Assembly: GCF_006494425.1 (NCBI RefSeq)
Contig: NZ_VHIV01000002.1
Location: 868,001-932,000 of the forward strand
Reading direction: 5' to 3'
DNA from: Bacillus dicomae
Lineage (GTDB): Bacteria > Bacillota > Bacilli > Bacillales > Bacillaceae_G
DNA length: 64,000 nt
Shown: piece after piece, positions 16,990 through 26,303 of the stretch
How positions within the stretch are numbered: the first letter of the stretch is position 1
Layout: the number at the start of each line of letters is the position of its first letter
Position numbers and translations under genes: made by a program
The notes under the pieces: model-generated
The model's database searches: none
What the model saw: only the letters and a program-made list of their open reading frames with translations
What the model was told of the DNA's origin: nothing

Positions 16990-17160
16990 TGAAAAGTGGA
17001 CAAATAAAAAAACCCTGCAAAGCAGGGCCCTTCTTATACTAGCATGTACTAGTAAGAAGGAAAAGGGAGAGGAGAAACCGGAGGAAGAACTTATGGGGAA
17101 ACGTAAGTCTTCTCCGCGGTTGGCAACAACATCGAAGGTGATGTTGTTATAATTATTTAT
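16990..17160 (-). ncRNA. Candidate structured small RNA with terminator
   Basis: Read on the minus strand this region has AACAACATC/GATGTTGTT (loop GAAGGT on plus), then an imperfect stem around 17078-17125. CTTCTTA/TAAGAAG (17032-17061) follows, then CCCTGC-AAA-GCAGGG (17012-17026) ending in a seven-base T-run, a good minus-strand terminator. A 62-codon minus ORF overlaps it but has low-complexity composition. I infer a small RNA or a short structured mRNA. Confidence 0.4.
17093..17152 (+). CDS. Possible 19-aa small ORF
   Basis: An ATG at 17093 opens a 19-codon ORF (MGKRKSSPRLATTSKVMLL) behind a strong GGAGG at a gap of about eight bases. The peptide is basic with no membrane segment and starts like small spore proteins (MGKRK), but has no further resemblance. 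It overlaps the hairpins of the minus-strand candidate RNA, so its SD could be coincidental. No plus-strand promoter is evident. Confidence 0.25.
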   Translation: MGKRKSSPRLATTSKVMLL

Positions 17161-17280
17161 GTCCAATCTAAATGAAGATATACATGATGAAATTAAATTT
17201 TATGTTGGGCTTTTTATTTTTCTTTTTTTTATTTTATGATAGGATAAAAAAGGTAAAGTGAAACGAATATACATAATGAG

Positions 17281-17456
17281 TTCGTATTAGCGAATGGTGA
17301 GATGAATATATAGAAATTTCGAGCGGTTGTTTTAAGCAAAGTTCTCCTAGTTTTCGTTGAAAGATGAATGGACCAGTATAGTTTGGTAGCGGTTACCGAA
17401 TGGAGAAGAGTTTTCTATAATTGCTCGTTAGATTGAAATAAAGGTAGTGACAACAG
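17281..17456 (+). ncRNA. ylbH leader RNA upstream of rsmD
   Basis: A conserved cis-RNA called the ylbH leader is known upstream of ylbH (now rsmD) in bacilli, and this element is in that place. I see GAGCGGTT (17321-17328) pairing with AATTGCTC (17419-17426) with two G-U pairs. TTCTCC (17342-17347) pairs with GGAGAA (17402-17407), and TTTGGTA (17382-17388) pairs with TACCGAA (17394-17400). These nest into one three-tier structure. The family name rests on position and structure, not a model search. Confidence 0.6.
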
Positions 17457-19732
<2,276 letters not shown>

Positions 19733-19845
19733 GTAAGTAAATCCCCCTTTGTCCCAAAAAACGTTCATTTCAGTATACGTGGATACGTAGTGGATTTAGA
19801 CCATAAGTATGAAAAAGGAATGAAAAAAATTAAAGGGTGAGAAAA

Positions 19846-20637
19846 ATGAAAGAACCGAAAATTGGCTTAGCCCTTGGATCTGGGGGCGCAAAAGGGTTTG
19901 CTCATATTGGTGTTATAAAAGTTTTAAGAGAAAATGGTATACCGATTCATATGATTGCAGGAAGTAGTATGGGGGCTTTAGTAGGTACATTTTATGCAGC
20001 GAGCTCAAACGTTGAAAGACTGTATAAACTGGCGAATGTTTTTAAGAGAAAATATTATTTAGATTTTACGGTTCCGAAAATGGGATTTATTGCTGGAAAA
20101 CGTGTCAAAGATATGATTAAAATGTTTACATATAATAAAAATTTAGAAGAGTTAGATATCCCAACGGCTGTTGTGGCTACTGACATCTTGAAGGGGGAAA
20201 AAGTAGTTTTTACAAGTGGTCCTGTTGCAGAGGCGGTGAGAGCTAGCATATCTGTACCTGGAGTATTTGTACCAGAAAAAATAGATGGACGGTTATTGGT
20301 AGATGGCGGAGTGATTGATCGCATTCCAGTATCGGTTGTGAAAGAGTTAGGTGCTGATATTGTCATTGCTGTTGATGTATCTCCGATTAAAGTGAATGGA
20401 GAAGTTACGTCTATTTATGATGTAATTATGCAGAGTATTGAAATTATGCAACATGAGCTTGTGATGAATCGACAAATTGCATCGGATTTAATGATGCGAC
20501 CAGCTGTAGAACAATTTAGTTCGCGTGCTTTTACAAACATTGAAGACATTATTCGAGTTGGAGAAGTAGAAGCGGAAAAACATGTTGCAAATATTTATTT
20601 ATTAATTGAGCAGTGGAAGGAGAAACATAATGTTTAA
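19846..20637 (+). CDS. ylbK: Patatin-like phospholipase family protein YlbK
   Basis: YlbK is a predicted serine acyl hydrolase of the patatin/RssA family, 263 aa. The oxyanion-hole GSGGAKGFAHIGV lies near residues 10-22, the nucleophile elbow GSSMG near 38-42, and the dyad aspartate in VDGG near 150. Its substrate is unknown. ATG 19846 follows AAAGGG; GTG 19837 overlaps that SD. It overlaps ylbL by eight bases, so the two are probably translated together. Confidence 0.92.
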   Translation: MKEPKIGLALGSGGAKGFAHIGVIKVLRENGIPIHMIAGSSMGALVGTFYAASSNVERLYKLANVFKRKYYLDFTVPKMGFIAGKRVKDMIKMFTYNKNLEELDIPTAVVATDILKGEKVVFTSGPVAEAVRASISVPGVFVPEKIDGRLLVDGGVIDRIPVSVVKELGADIVIAVDVSPIKVNGEVTSIYDVIMQSIEIMQHELVMNRQIASDLMMRPAVEQFSSRAFTNIEDIIRVGEVEAEKHVANIYLLIEQWKEKHNV

Positions 20638-21655
20638 GCGTTTTCGGTTTATATATGCAATTTTAATAGGGGTTATATTGGCGATGTTACTTGTTTACGT
20701 GCGTTTACCATATTATGTAACAAAACCAGGGATGGCTGCTAAATTAGAGCCTTACGTTCAAGTTGAAGGGGGAACGAAAGAATCTGGTGATTTTATGCTT
20801 GTTACGGTTTCGATGGGACCAGCAAATGTGGTGAATTTAATAGCGGCACAGTTTAATAAATATACACATATTTCGAAAGCGGAAGAAATATTGCAAAAAG
20901 GTGAGAGTGATGAAGAATATCAATTTCGCCAAAATTATGCGATGAAAGATTCGCAAAATGCAGCAATCTATAATGCGTATAAACGTGCCAATCGTACTGT
21001 TTCTTTTGAAAATAAAGGTGTATTGGTTGCTGGTGTAGCGCAAGGGATGCCGTCAGAAGGAAAGCTTAAACTTGGAGATGTCATCATAGCTGTCGATGGA
21101 AAAACATTTGAAAAGACGGAGCAATTTATTGAATATATGACAGGGAAAAAAGAAGGAGATACAGTAAATATTGAGTACAAGCGAGATGGAAAACAGTTAA
21201 AAGAAAATTTAAATGTTAAGACCATTCCGAATGGAAATGGGCGTGTTGGTATAGGTGTTTCTATCGTTACGGAAAGAGAATTAGTGGTAGATCCGAAAGT
21301 GAAAATTGATTCTCATGAAATAGGTGGACCATCGGCAGGCCTAATGTTTACATTAGAAATATATAATCAACTTGTAGAAGATGATTTAACAAAAGGACAT
21401 GAAATAGCTGGAACAGGTACGATTAATGAAAAGGGAGAAATTGGCCCGATTGGTGGTATTCAGCAAAAAGTGGTCGCTGCAAGTGATGCTGGTGCTGAAG
21501 TGTTCTTTGCACCAAATGAAAAAGGTGCGGAGAAATCGAATTATAAAGATGCGCTAGAGGCTGCGAAAGATATTAAAACAAAAATGAAAGTTGTGCCAGT
21601 TGATACGTTGGATGACGCATTAATGTATTTGGAAAAAATGGGTAATAAAAAATAA
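20630..21655 (+). CDS. ylbL: YlbL, membrane-anchored PDZ-Lon (S16) serine protease
   Basis: The 341-aa protein has one N-terminal membrane segment (about residues 5-25). A PDZ domain near 115-190 includes GVAQGMPSEGKLKLGDVIIAVDG, and a C-terminal Lon-type S16 protease domain follows. The catalytic Ser is in GGPSAGLMF and the Lys in GGIQQKVVAASDAGA, the usual Ser-Lys dyad. The B. subtilis homologue degrades the division inhibitor YneA after DNA damage. ATG 20630 has GGAAGGAG just upstream, inside the ylbK 3' end. A bidirectional terminator follows. Confidence 0.94.
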   Translation: MFKRFRFIYAILIGVILAMLLVYVRLPYYVTKPGMAAKLEPYVQVEGGTKESGDFMLVTVSMGPANVVNLIAAQFNKYTHISKAEEILQKGESDEEYQFRQNYAMKDSQNAAIYNAYKRANRTVSFENKGVLVAGVAQGMPSEGKLKLGDVIIAVDGKTFEKTEQFIEYMTGKKEGDTVNIEYKRDGKQLKENLNVKTIPNGNGRVGIGVSIVTERELVVDPKVKIDSHEIGGPSAGLMFTLEIYNQLVEDDLTKGHEIAGTGTINEKGEIGPIGGIQQKVVAASDAGAEVFFAPNEKGAEKSNYKDALEAAKDIKTKMKVVPVDTLDDALMYLEKMGNKK

Positions 21656-21683
21656 ACCTCTCTGAAAAAGAGAGGTTTTTTTA
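21655..21683 (+). terminator. Bidirectional terminator between ylbL and tmcAL
   Basis: AACCTCTCT (21655-21663) and AGAGAGGTT (21669-21677) with T7 on the plus side. The minus side has a TTATTTTTTA-like run. Confidence 0.85.
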
Positions 21684-22922
21684 TAGAAATTTTGCAGTTG
21701 TTTCATCATAACGAATTGGATGATGCGTTGCATCTTGTTTTAGTAGTAGTGTTCGTAATGGCTCTTGCATGATGGAGAAATATACAGAATTGGCTTTTCG
21801 CTCTATGTGTAAAGTAGGATGGTCAAATGTTTTTGTATGGGTAAGGATTGGAAGCTCTATGTTTTTCTTGTTTTTTGAAAGGTAAGTTTGTCCTTTTTGT
21901 GACATGCCTAGTAGACGAATATATGGTGCATGATGCTCTATATTTGCGCTATGTATTTCTTCTTTTGTTGTATTTGTTAAAATGTGTGTACAAGCTCTTT
22001 GTAATCTAGTCCACGTATAGCGCTTCGTTTTTAATGCCTCCATGAATGAATGGAAGGAGGAACTAGTTTGTATTTTTGATAAAATACGATGCTCTAGACC
22101 TTCCTCTATTTCATATATATGTCGTAAGTCCTCTGGAGACATCGTCATGAGTTTGTATTTGAACAATGAAAAGTATTGTTCCCAATTATGTAATATCCCG
22201 TAGTTTTGTTTGTAACTTGCTAAAAGAGAAGCGGTCGTTTTTGGGATAAAGGGCTCAATTTCTGTAAAGGAACTATTTTTACTAAAAAGTTGTTTGCGAA
22301 TACTTGTTGCGCTTGCAATATGTTGGTCGTTAAATGTTTCATCATGATAATGAGACGCAAACCTTTTTATCGTTTGTGCTTGCATAGAACTATTTTGCGT
22401 CAGAATCGCTTTTGTGTATTGGAAACCTAAAATGTTATTTGGTTGTGACATGTCTATGTTTTTTTCAGCAGGTAAAATGTGTAGGAAAGCTTCAGATGTA
22501 GCTTTTGCATAACTATTACCTGCATTCATAAATTGCTTTACAAGACGATTAAAAGCCTCTTCTTCATTTTGTTGCGATGAGATGGTGTTATAAAAATTTT
22601 CGATTTGTCCATCTTCACTACCGAAACAAATTTCAGAAACGTGCAGAGCGTTTAAAATAGAAATCGCGCCATTTGCAAAGGTTTCAGCCTTTTGTGTTGA
22701 AAAGGCATATGGAAGCTCTACAACAAGGTCTACACCGCATGCTAATGCCATTTTGGTGCGATACCATTTGGATAGGAGTGCCGGCTCACCACGCTGCAAA
22801 AAAGGACCACTCATAACAGCGATTGTAATATCAGATTGTGTTAACTTTTTTGTTTGTTGCACATGATAATCATGACCGTTATGAAAAGGGTTATATTCAA
22901 CAACAATACCACTGGCTTTTAT
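21681..22922 (-). CDS. tmcAL: tRNA(Met) cytidine acetate ligase TmcAL (YlbM), probable AUA start
   Basis: TmcAL makes N4-acetylcytidine at the wobble position of elongator tRNA-Met from acetate and ATP, which keeps it from reading AUA. The first conventional start in frame is GTG 22862 (393 aa), but that omits the ATP-binding motif. Codons upstream encode [19 protein letters not shown], the conserved family N-terminus with its HxGH-like signature. From the in-frame TAA at 22979-22977 to GTG 22862 there is no ATG, GTG or TTG. AAAGGAG (22937-22931) lies eight bases before ATA 22922, aligned with the Met of B. subtilis YlbM (MKAVG). That gives 413 aa, near the family length. ATT 22928 is a poorer choice. 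Confidence 0.85.
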   Translation of the reverse strand: MKASGIVVEYNPFHNGHDYHVQQTKKLTQSDITIAVMSGPFLQRGEPALLSKWYRTKMALACGVDLVVELPYAFSTQKAETFANGAISILNALHVSEICFGSEDGQIENFYNTISSQQNEEEAFNRLVKQFMNAGNSYAKATSEAFLHILPAEKNIDMSQPNNILGFQYTKAILTQNSSMQAQTIKRFASHYHDETFNDQHIASATSIRKQLFSKNSSFTEIEPFIPKTTASLLASYKQNYGILHNWEQYFSLFKYKLMTMSPEDLRHIYEIEEGLEHRILSKIQTSSSFHSFMEALKTKRYTWTRLQRACTHILTNTTKEEIHSANIEHHAPYIRLLGMSQKGQTYLSKNKKNIELPILTHTKTFDHPTLHIERKANSVYFSIMQEPLRTLLLKQDATHHPIRYDETTAKFL

Positions 22923-23018
22923 GGAAATCTCTCCTTTCGATGTAGCATCTTTTTGGAAAACGTGATACTCTATATATTATTTACTATGATGACTTCATTA
23001 TAGTGTAAAGAAAAAACA

Positions 23019-23047
23019 TTGACAAATATAAAATGGCTAGCTATAAT
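23019..23047 (+). promoter_or_regulatory. Consensus sigma-A promoter of ylbN-rpmF
   Basis: A perfect -35 TTGACA (23019-23024), a 17-bp spacer and a perfect -10 TATAAT (23042-23047), about 30 bp before ylbN. This predicts very strong expression, as expected for a ribosomal protein operon. Confidence 0.88.
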
Positions 23048-23075
23048 TTTGTTTGTTGCCTTGAGGTGATATGAT

Positions 23076-23576
23076 ATGAAATGGTCCATCCATCAATTGA
23101 ATAAATTGAGAAATAAAGGATTGACATTGGATGAGATGGTAGATGTAAGTGAGCTAAAAGAGGTCGAGAAAGATATTCGTGAAATTAATCCTGTTCACGT
23201 AACAGGAAGAGTTGATTTTGGCTCCGGTAAGTTTACGTTCCATCTACATATAACTGGAAGCATGGTTTTACCATGTTCTCGCTCTTTAGTAGATGTGACA
23301 TTACCATTTGACATTAAAACAACTGAGGTGTTCCAAACTTCACAAGAAGAATTTGAAACTGAAGCTGAAATTCATTGTTTAGAAGGAGAAGTACTTGACT
23401 TACTGCCTGTAATCAAGGAAAATATACTTTTGGAGATTCCAATGCAAATTTTCAGTGATGATGTTTCTGGTGGAGCACCGACGCAAGGTCAAGACTGGCA
23501 AGTGATTTCGGAAGAAAACAAAGAAAAGCCTGTTGATCCTAGGTTGGCAGGACTTGCAAAGTTTTTTGACAAATAA
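23076..23576 (+). CDS. ylbN: YlbN, YceD/DUF177 family protein
   Basis: This 166-aa protein belongs to the DUF177/YceD family, almost always encoded just before rpmF and linked to ribosome (23S rRNA) biogenesis in several organisms. Family signs are the central [10 protein letters not shown] with its Cys, and the acidic C-terminal segment ending [25 protein letters not shown] precedes the ATG, and the start lies about 30 bases after a consensus promoter. It is co-transcribed with rpmF 61 bp downstream. Confidence 0.93.
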
Positions 23577-23637
23577 TCGGAAGACTGGTTCAGGCCTTCA
23601 TATGAAAATAACTATTTCTTTTAAGGAGGTGGGAAGA

Positions 23638-23811
23638 ATGGCTGTACCTTTTAGAAGAACTTCTAAAACAGTAAAAAGAAAGCGTCGTACGCATTTCAAA
23701 TTATCAGTACCTGGTATGGTAGAGTGCCCAAGCTGTGGTGAAGCGAAATTAGCTCACCGTGTATGTAAAGCATGCGGTACTTACAAAGGTAAAGAAGTAA
23801 TCAGCAAGTAA
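23638..23811 (+). CDS. rpmF: 50S ribosomal protein L32
   Basis: L32 is a small zinc-ribbon protein of the large ribosomal subunit, here 57 aa. The basic N-terminus [17 protein letters not shown] is typical. Two pairs of cysteines, CPSC and CKAC, separated by a short loop, form the zinc site, so this is the C+ (zinc-binding) form. ATG 23638 has AAGGAGGTG upstream at good spacing; the in-frame extension from 23533 is within ylbN and is not real. A strong palindromic terminator follows. Confidence 0.97.
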
Positions 23812-23820
23812 TTGCGAGAA

Positions 23821-23859
23821 AATAAACGTAGAAGATATCTTCTACGTTTATTTTTTTTG
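23821..23859 (+). terminator. Terminator after rpmF
   Basis: AATAAACGTAGAAGAT (23821-23836) is followed directly by its exact complement (23837-23852) and a T-run. It is a 32-bp perfect palindrome. Confidence 0.88.
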
Positions 23860-23940
23860 TCTTATTCTTTACTTGTTGTATTCTATCTTTTCTAGTAACT
23901 GCATATGCTTAATAAAAAATGCATAGGGAGGACTAGAGAG

Positions 23941-24444
23941 ATGGCGACAACAAGACAAGATGCTTGGACTGATGATGAAGATTTGCTTCTGGCAGAAGTA
24001 GTACTCCGGCATATTCGAGAAGGTGGAACGCAATTATCTGCCTTTAAAGAAGTGGGAAGACATTTATCTCGTACACCAGCAGCATGTGGCTTTAGGTGGA
24101 ATTCTTACGTTAGAAAGCAATATAAAGAACGTATTGAAGAAGCGAAGCAACTGCGTAAAGTAGAAAATTATGAAGTAAAAGAGACAAAGGTATTGGAGCC
24201 TACGTCAATTACATTGAATGATGTTATTGATTTCTTGCAAAATTATAAAGATGAAGACTCTTTAACGGTGTTGCAACAGCAAATTGAATCGTTACAAACA
24301 GAGAAAGAGCGTCTCTTGGAGCGATTATCAGTATATGAGGAAGAATATAGAACATTGCTTGATTATATTGATCAAAAAAGAAGTGTAATAGTAGCAGAAA
24401 GAAATAGCGCTCGATCGAATGGGAAATTAGAGAAGTTAAAGAAA
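23941..24444 (+). CDS. rsfA: Prespore-specific transcriptional regulator RsfA (YlbO)
   Basis: RsfA is a forespore regulator made under SigF in B. subtilis that tunes SigF/SigG genes. The 168-aa protein (through base 24444, stop 24445-24447) has an N-terminal Myb/SANT-like DNA-binding part with [22 protein letters not shown] and [19 protein letters not shown]-terminal coiled coil rich in Gln/Glu/Leu spans about residues 100-150. ATG 23941 follows GGGAGGA at good spacing; the in-frame extension from 23905 lacks an SD. I could not place a clear SigF promoter. Confidence 0.9.
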
Positions 24445-24478
24445 TAAAAAAACAGCTGCTATGTAGCTGTTTTTTTTA
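24445..24478 (+). terminator. Bidirectional terminator between rsfA and ylbP
   Basis: AAAAAACAGCT pairs with AGCTGTTTTTT across a short loop (GCTATGT), with A and T runs on both sides. It serves convergent rsfA and ylbP. Confidence 0.85.
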
Positions 24479-24482
24479 TTTC

Positions 24483-24956
24483 TTATGCAGATTCTTCATT
24501 TGTAACCGCATTCAAATTTGTTTCTGGGTGCCAAACGTAAAAATCACCATCAGGTACTGATACAGGTTGGAAATTTAATTTATCCCAAAAACCAGCTGAA
24601 TGGATACGTGCAATCGTTTTAATTGGGAACTGTAGCCCCTTTGCATAATTTACAAGCATTTCTCCGAATCCTTGTTTTTGGAAAGTTGGTAGCACTTCAA
24701 GTTTATAGAGTTCTAGGTAAGTACCTGTAATTTCGAATGGCTCTCCGCCATTCCTTTTCATATATAGACTCATACGTGCAATTAGTGATCCGCCGTAATA
24801 AATACCGTAAAATGGAGATTCACTATCGTTTTCAATAATGTTTGCTTGTAATTCTTCTAACATGGATAGCTCTTGAGCTCCGCAACCTTTAAATTTTTTA
24901 AATTCGTCTAATGTTTTATAATTGATGAGCAAACGCTCAACTTTTGGGAATCCCAT
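24483..24956 (-). CDS. ylbP: YlbP, GNAT-family N-acetyltransferase
   Basis: This 157-aa GNAT acetyltransferase homologue uses acetyl-CoA; its acceptor is unknown. The core is recognisable from YLELYKLEVLPTFQKQGFGEMLVNYAK (motif A, with the Q/RxxGxG/A-like QKQGFG near residues 97-102) and a C-terminal beta strand with HSAGFWDKLNFQPV. It is a single-domain protein with no membrane segment. It is convergent with rsfA, in the same position as in B. subtilis. AAAGGATG precedes its ATG. Confidence 0.9.
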   Translation of the reverse strand: MGFPKVERLLINYKTLDEFKKFKGCGAQELSMLEELQANIIENDSESPFYGIYYGGSLIARMSLYMKRNGGEPFEITGTYLELYKLEVLPTFQKQGFGEMLVNYAKGLQFPIKTIARIHSAGFWDKLNFQPVSVPDGDFYVWHPETNLNAVTNEESA

Positions 24957-25339
24957 AACATCACATCCTTTTCTTGTCTCGTTGAATGCAGAAAAGTAAA
25001 AATATTTATAATAATATTATAACTCATTTTTTTATTTTTATGAAGACGATAGTATATTTCTTTTATTATTTTTTTGAGGATTTGCTAAACTAAGAATAGA
25101 AGCATATTAATAAGTGGTATATACATATTGAGGGAAGAGGTTGCATTTGCTTATTAAAGAGCAATAAAATTGTAAACTATGTTAATGTAATTGAGGGAGA
25201 TGAAGTAAAACTTTAATCGGTGAGATTTGTTCATCCTTAATTAATTATTATTCTGCACTAAGTGGACATTTGTGGGATAAAAAGAGGGAGGGGAAAAAGG
25301 GACTTATGTATTGTGTTCATATAAGTTCCTTGTGCGAGA
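24957..25339. other. Gene-free stretch before panE with degenerate repeat and hairpin
   Basis: This 383-bp AT-rich stretch has no plausible gene. AGTAAAACTTTAATCGGTGAGATTTG-like sequence starting near 25203 resembles one edge of the dispersed repeat at 44996-45110. A purine-rich GGGAGGGG (25286-25293) is followed by an imperfect hairpin at 25298-25330, just before panE. Confidence 0.5.
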
Positions 25340-26224
25340 ATGAAAATCGGAGTTGTGGGACCAGGAGCTATCGGTCTATTGTATGCATTTTATTTACAAA
25401 AAAGTAATCAAGATGTTACGTTGTTTGCAAGGTCAACTAAACAGGCTGAGGAATTGAATGCAACAGGTGTAACTTGTATTAGGGAGGGGAAACGTGAAAC
25501 GATATTCCTGCCTGTTTTACCAATAGAAAGTATGCTAGACCAGCATCTAGACTATATATTTATTGCTGTTAAGCAATATCATATAACTGACATACTACCT
25601 TTTGTGCGAGGGGAATCCTCATTAATCTTTTTGCAAAACGGAATGTCGCACCTTCATGCTATGCAGAAAATAGGGAATGAAAATATTGCAGTTGGAATTG
25701 TAGAGCATGGCGCAAAAAAAGAAGAAAGAGATACCGTTTATCATACAGGGATAGGTGTAACGAAGTTTGGAATCGTGCACGGTCAGTCTATACATTTTGA
25801 AGAAATATTTAATTGTTTTCCTTTTCCTCATTTTCCGATTCAAATAGAAGATGACTGGAAGGATGTTATGCACAAAAAATTAGTAGTGAATGTATGTATC
25901 AATCCATTGACAGCATTATTACAAGTCCAGAACGGCGAGCTGATTTCGAATCCGTTTTTTTATCAGATGATGGGGCAAGTATTTCAGGAAGTCGTTTTTC
26001 TTGTTAAAGAAGAAAAAGAAATAGTATGGGAAATGGTACGTCACGTATGTGAAAGAACATCTCATAATACATCTTCTATGCTGGCAGATATAAGAGCGAA
26101 TAGACAAACGGAAATTGGTGCGATTGTTGGATATGTATTAGAAGAAGCTAAGAAACAGCAGCAATTCGTTCCGACACTTCAATTTTTGTTCGATGCAATA
26201 AAAGGATTAGAAGTAAAAGTATAA
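25340..26224 (+). CDS. panE: 2-dehydropantoate 2-reductase
   Basis: This enzyme reduces ketopantoate to pantoate with NADPH in pantothenate/CoA synthesis. It is 294 aa. The N-terminal Rossmann glycine motif GPGAIG lies at residues 7-12, FIAVKQYH is near 75, the NGM loop near 100, and a helical C-terminal ApbA_C domain carries the conserved Lys and VNVCINPLTAL. ATG 25340 is forced by an upstream in-frame TAA, yet only a weak SD (TGCGAGA) precedes it. A stronger GGGAGGGG lies beyond a hairpin. bshC follows 79 bp downstream. Confidence 0.92.
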   Translation: MKIGVVGPGAIGLLYAFYLQKSNQDVTLFARSTKQAEELNATGVTCIREGKRETIFLPVLPIESMLDQHLDYIFIAVKQYHITDILPFVRGESSLIFLQNGMSHLHAMQKIGNENIAVGIVEHGAKKEERDTVYHTGIGVTKFGIVHGQSIHFEEIFNCFPFPHFPIQIEDDWKDVMHKKLVVNVCINPLTALLQVQNGELISNPFFYQMMGQVFQEVVFLVKEEKEIVWEMVRHVCERTSHNTSSMLADIRANRQTEIGAIVGYVLEEAKKQQQFVPTLQFLFDAIKGLEVKV

Positions 26225-26303
26225 GTGTAATTCTTTGCTTTTACGTGAAACATTGACTACAATGTGGATTGGTGAGAGAACAGGATACGAAAGGAAGAAT
26301 TAT

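Larger units (their letters stand above)
16945..17456. other. Gene-poor stretch with structured RNA elements
   Basis: This 512-bp stretch has no sizeable gene. Its left half (16985-17150) holds three inverted repeats and a minus-strand terminator. Its right half (17281-17456) folds into nested stems directly upstream of rsmD, matching the position of the ylbH leader RNA. Both are listed separately. Confidence 0.6.

Noticed and set aside
17093-17152. Identification of the 19-aa ORF as SspO
   Set aside because: Only the first five residues agree and the length is much shorter than SspO, so no family is assigned.
16978-17166. 62-codon minus-strand ORF in the structured intergenic region
   Set aside because: Its codons include the hairpins and the terminator stem, and composition is Ser/Phe-rich. 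A structured RNA explains the region better.
23533-23637. Longer N-terminus for ribosomal protein L32
   Set aside because: The extension overlaps ylbN in another frame. The ATG at 23638 with AAGGAGGTG gives the canonical 57-aa protein.
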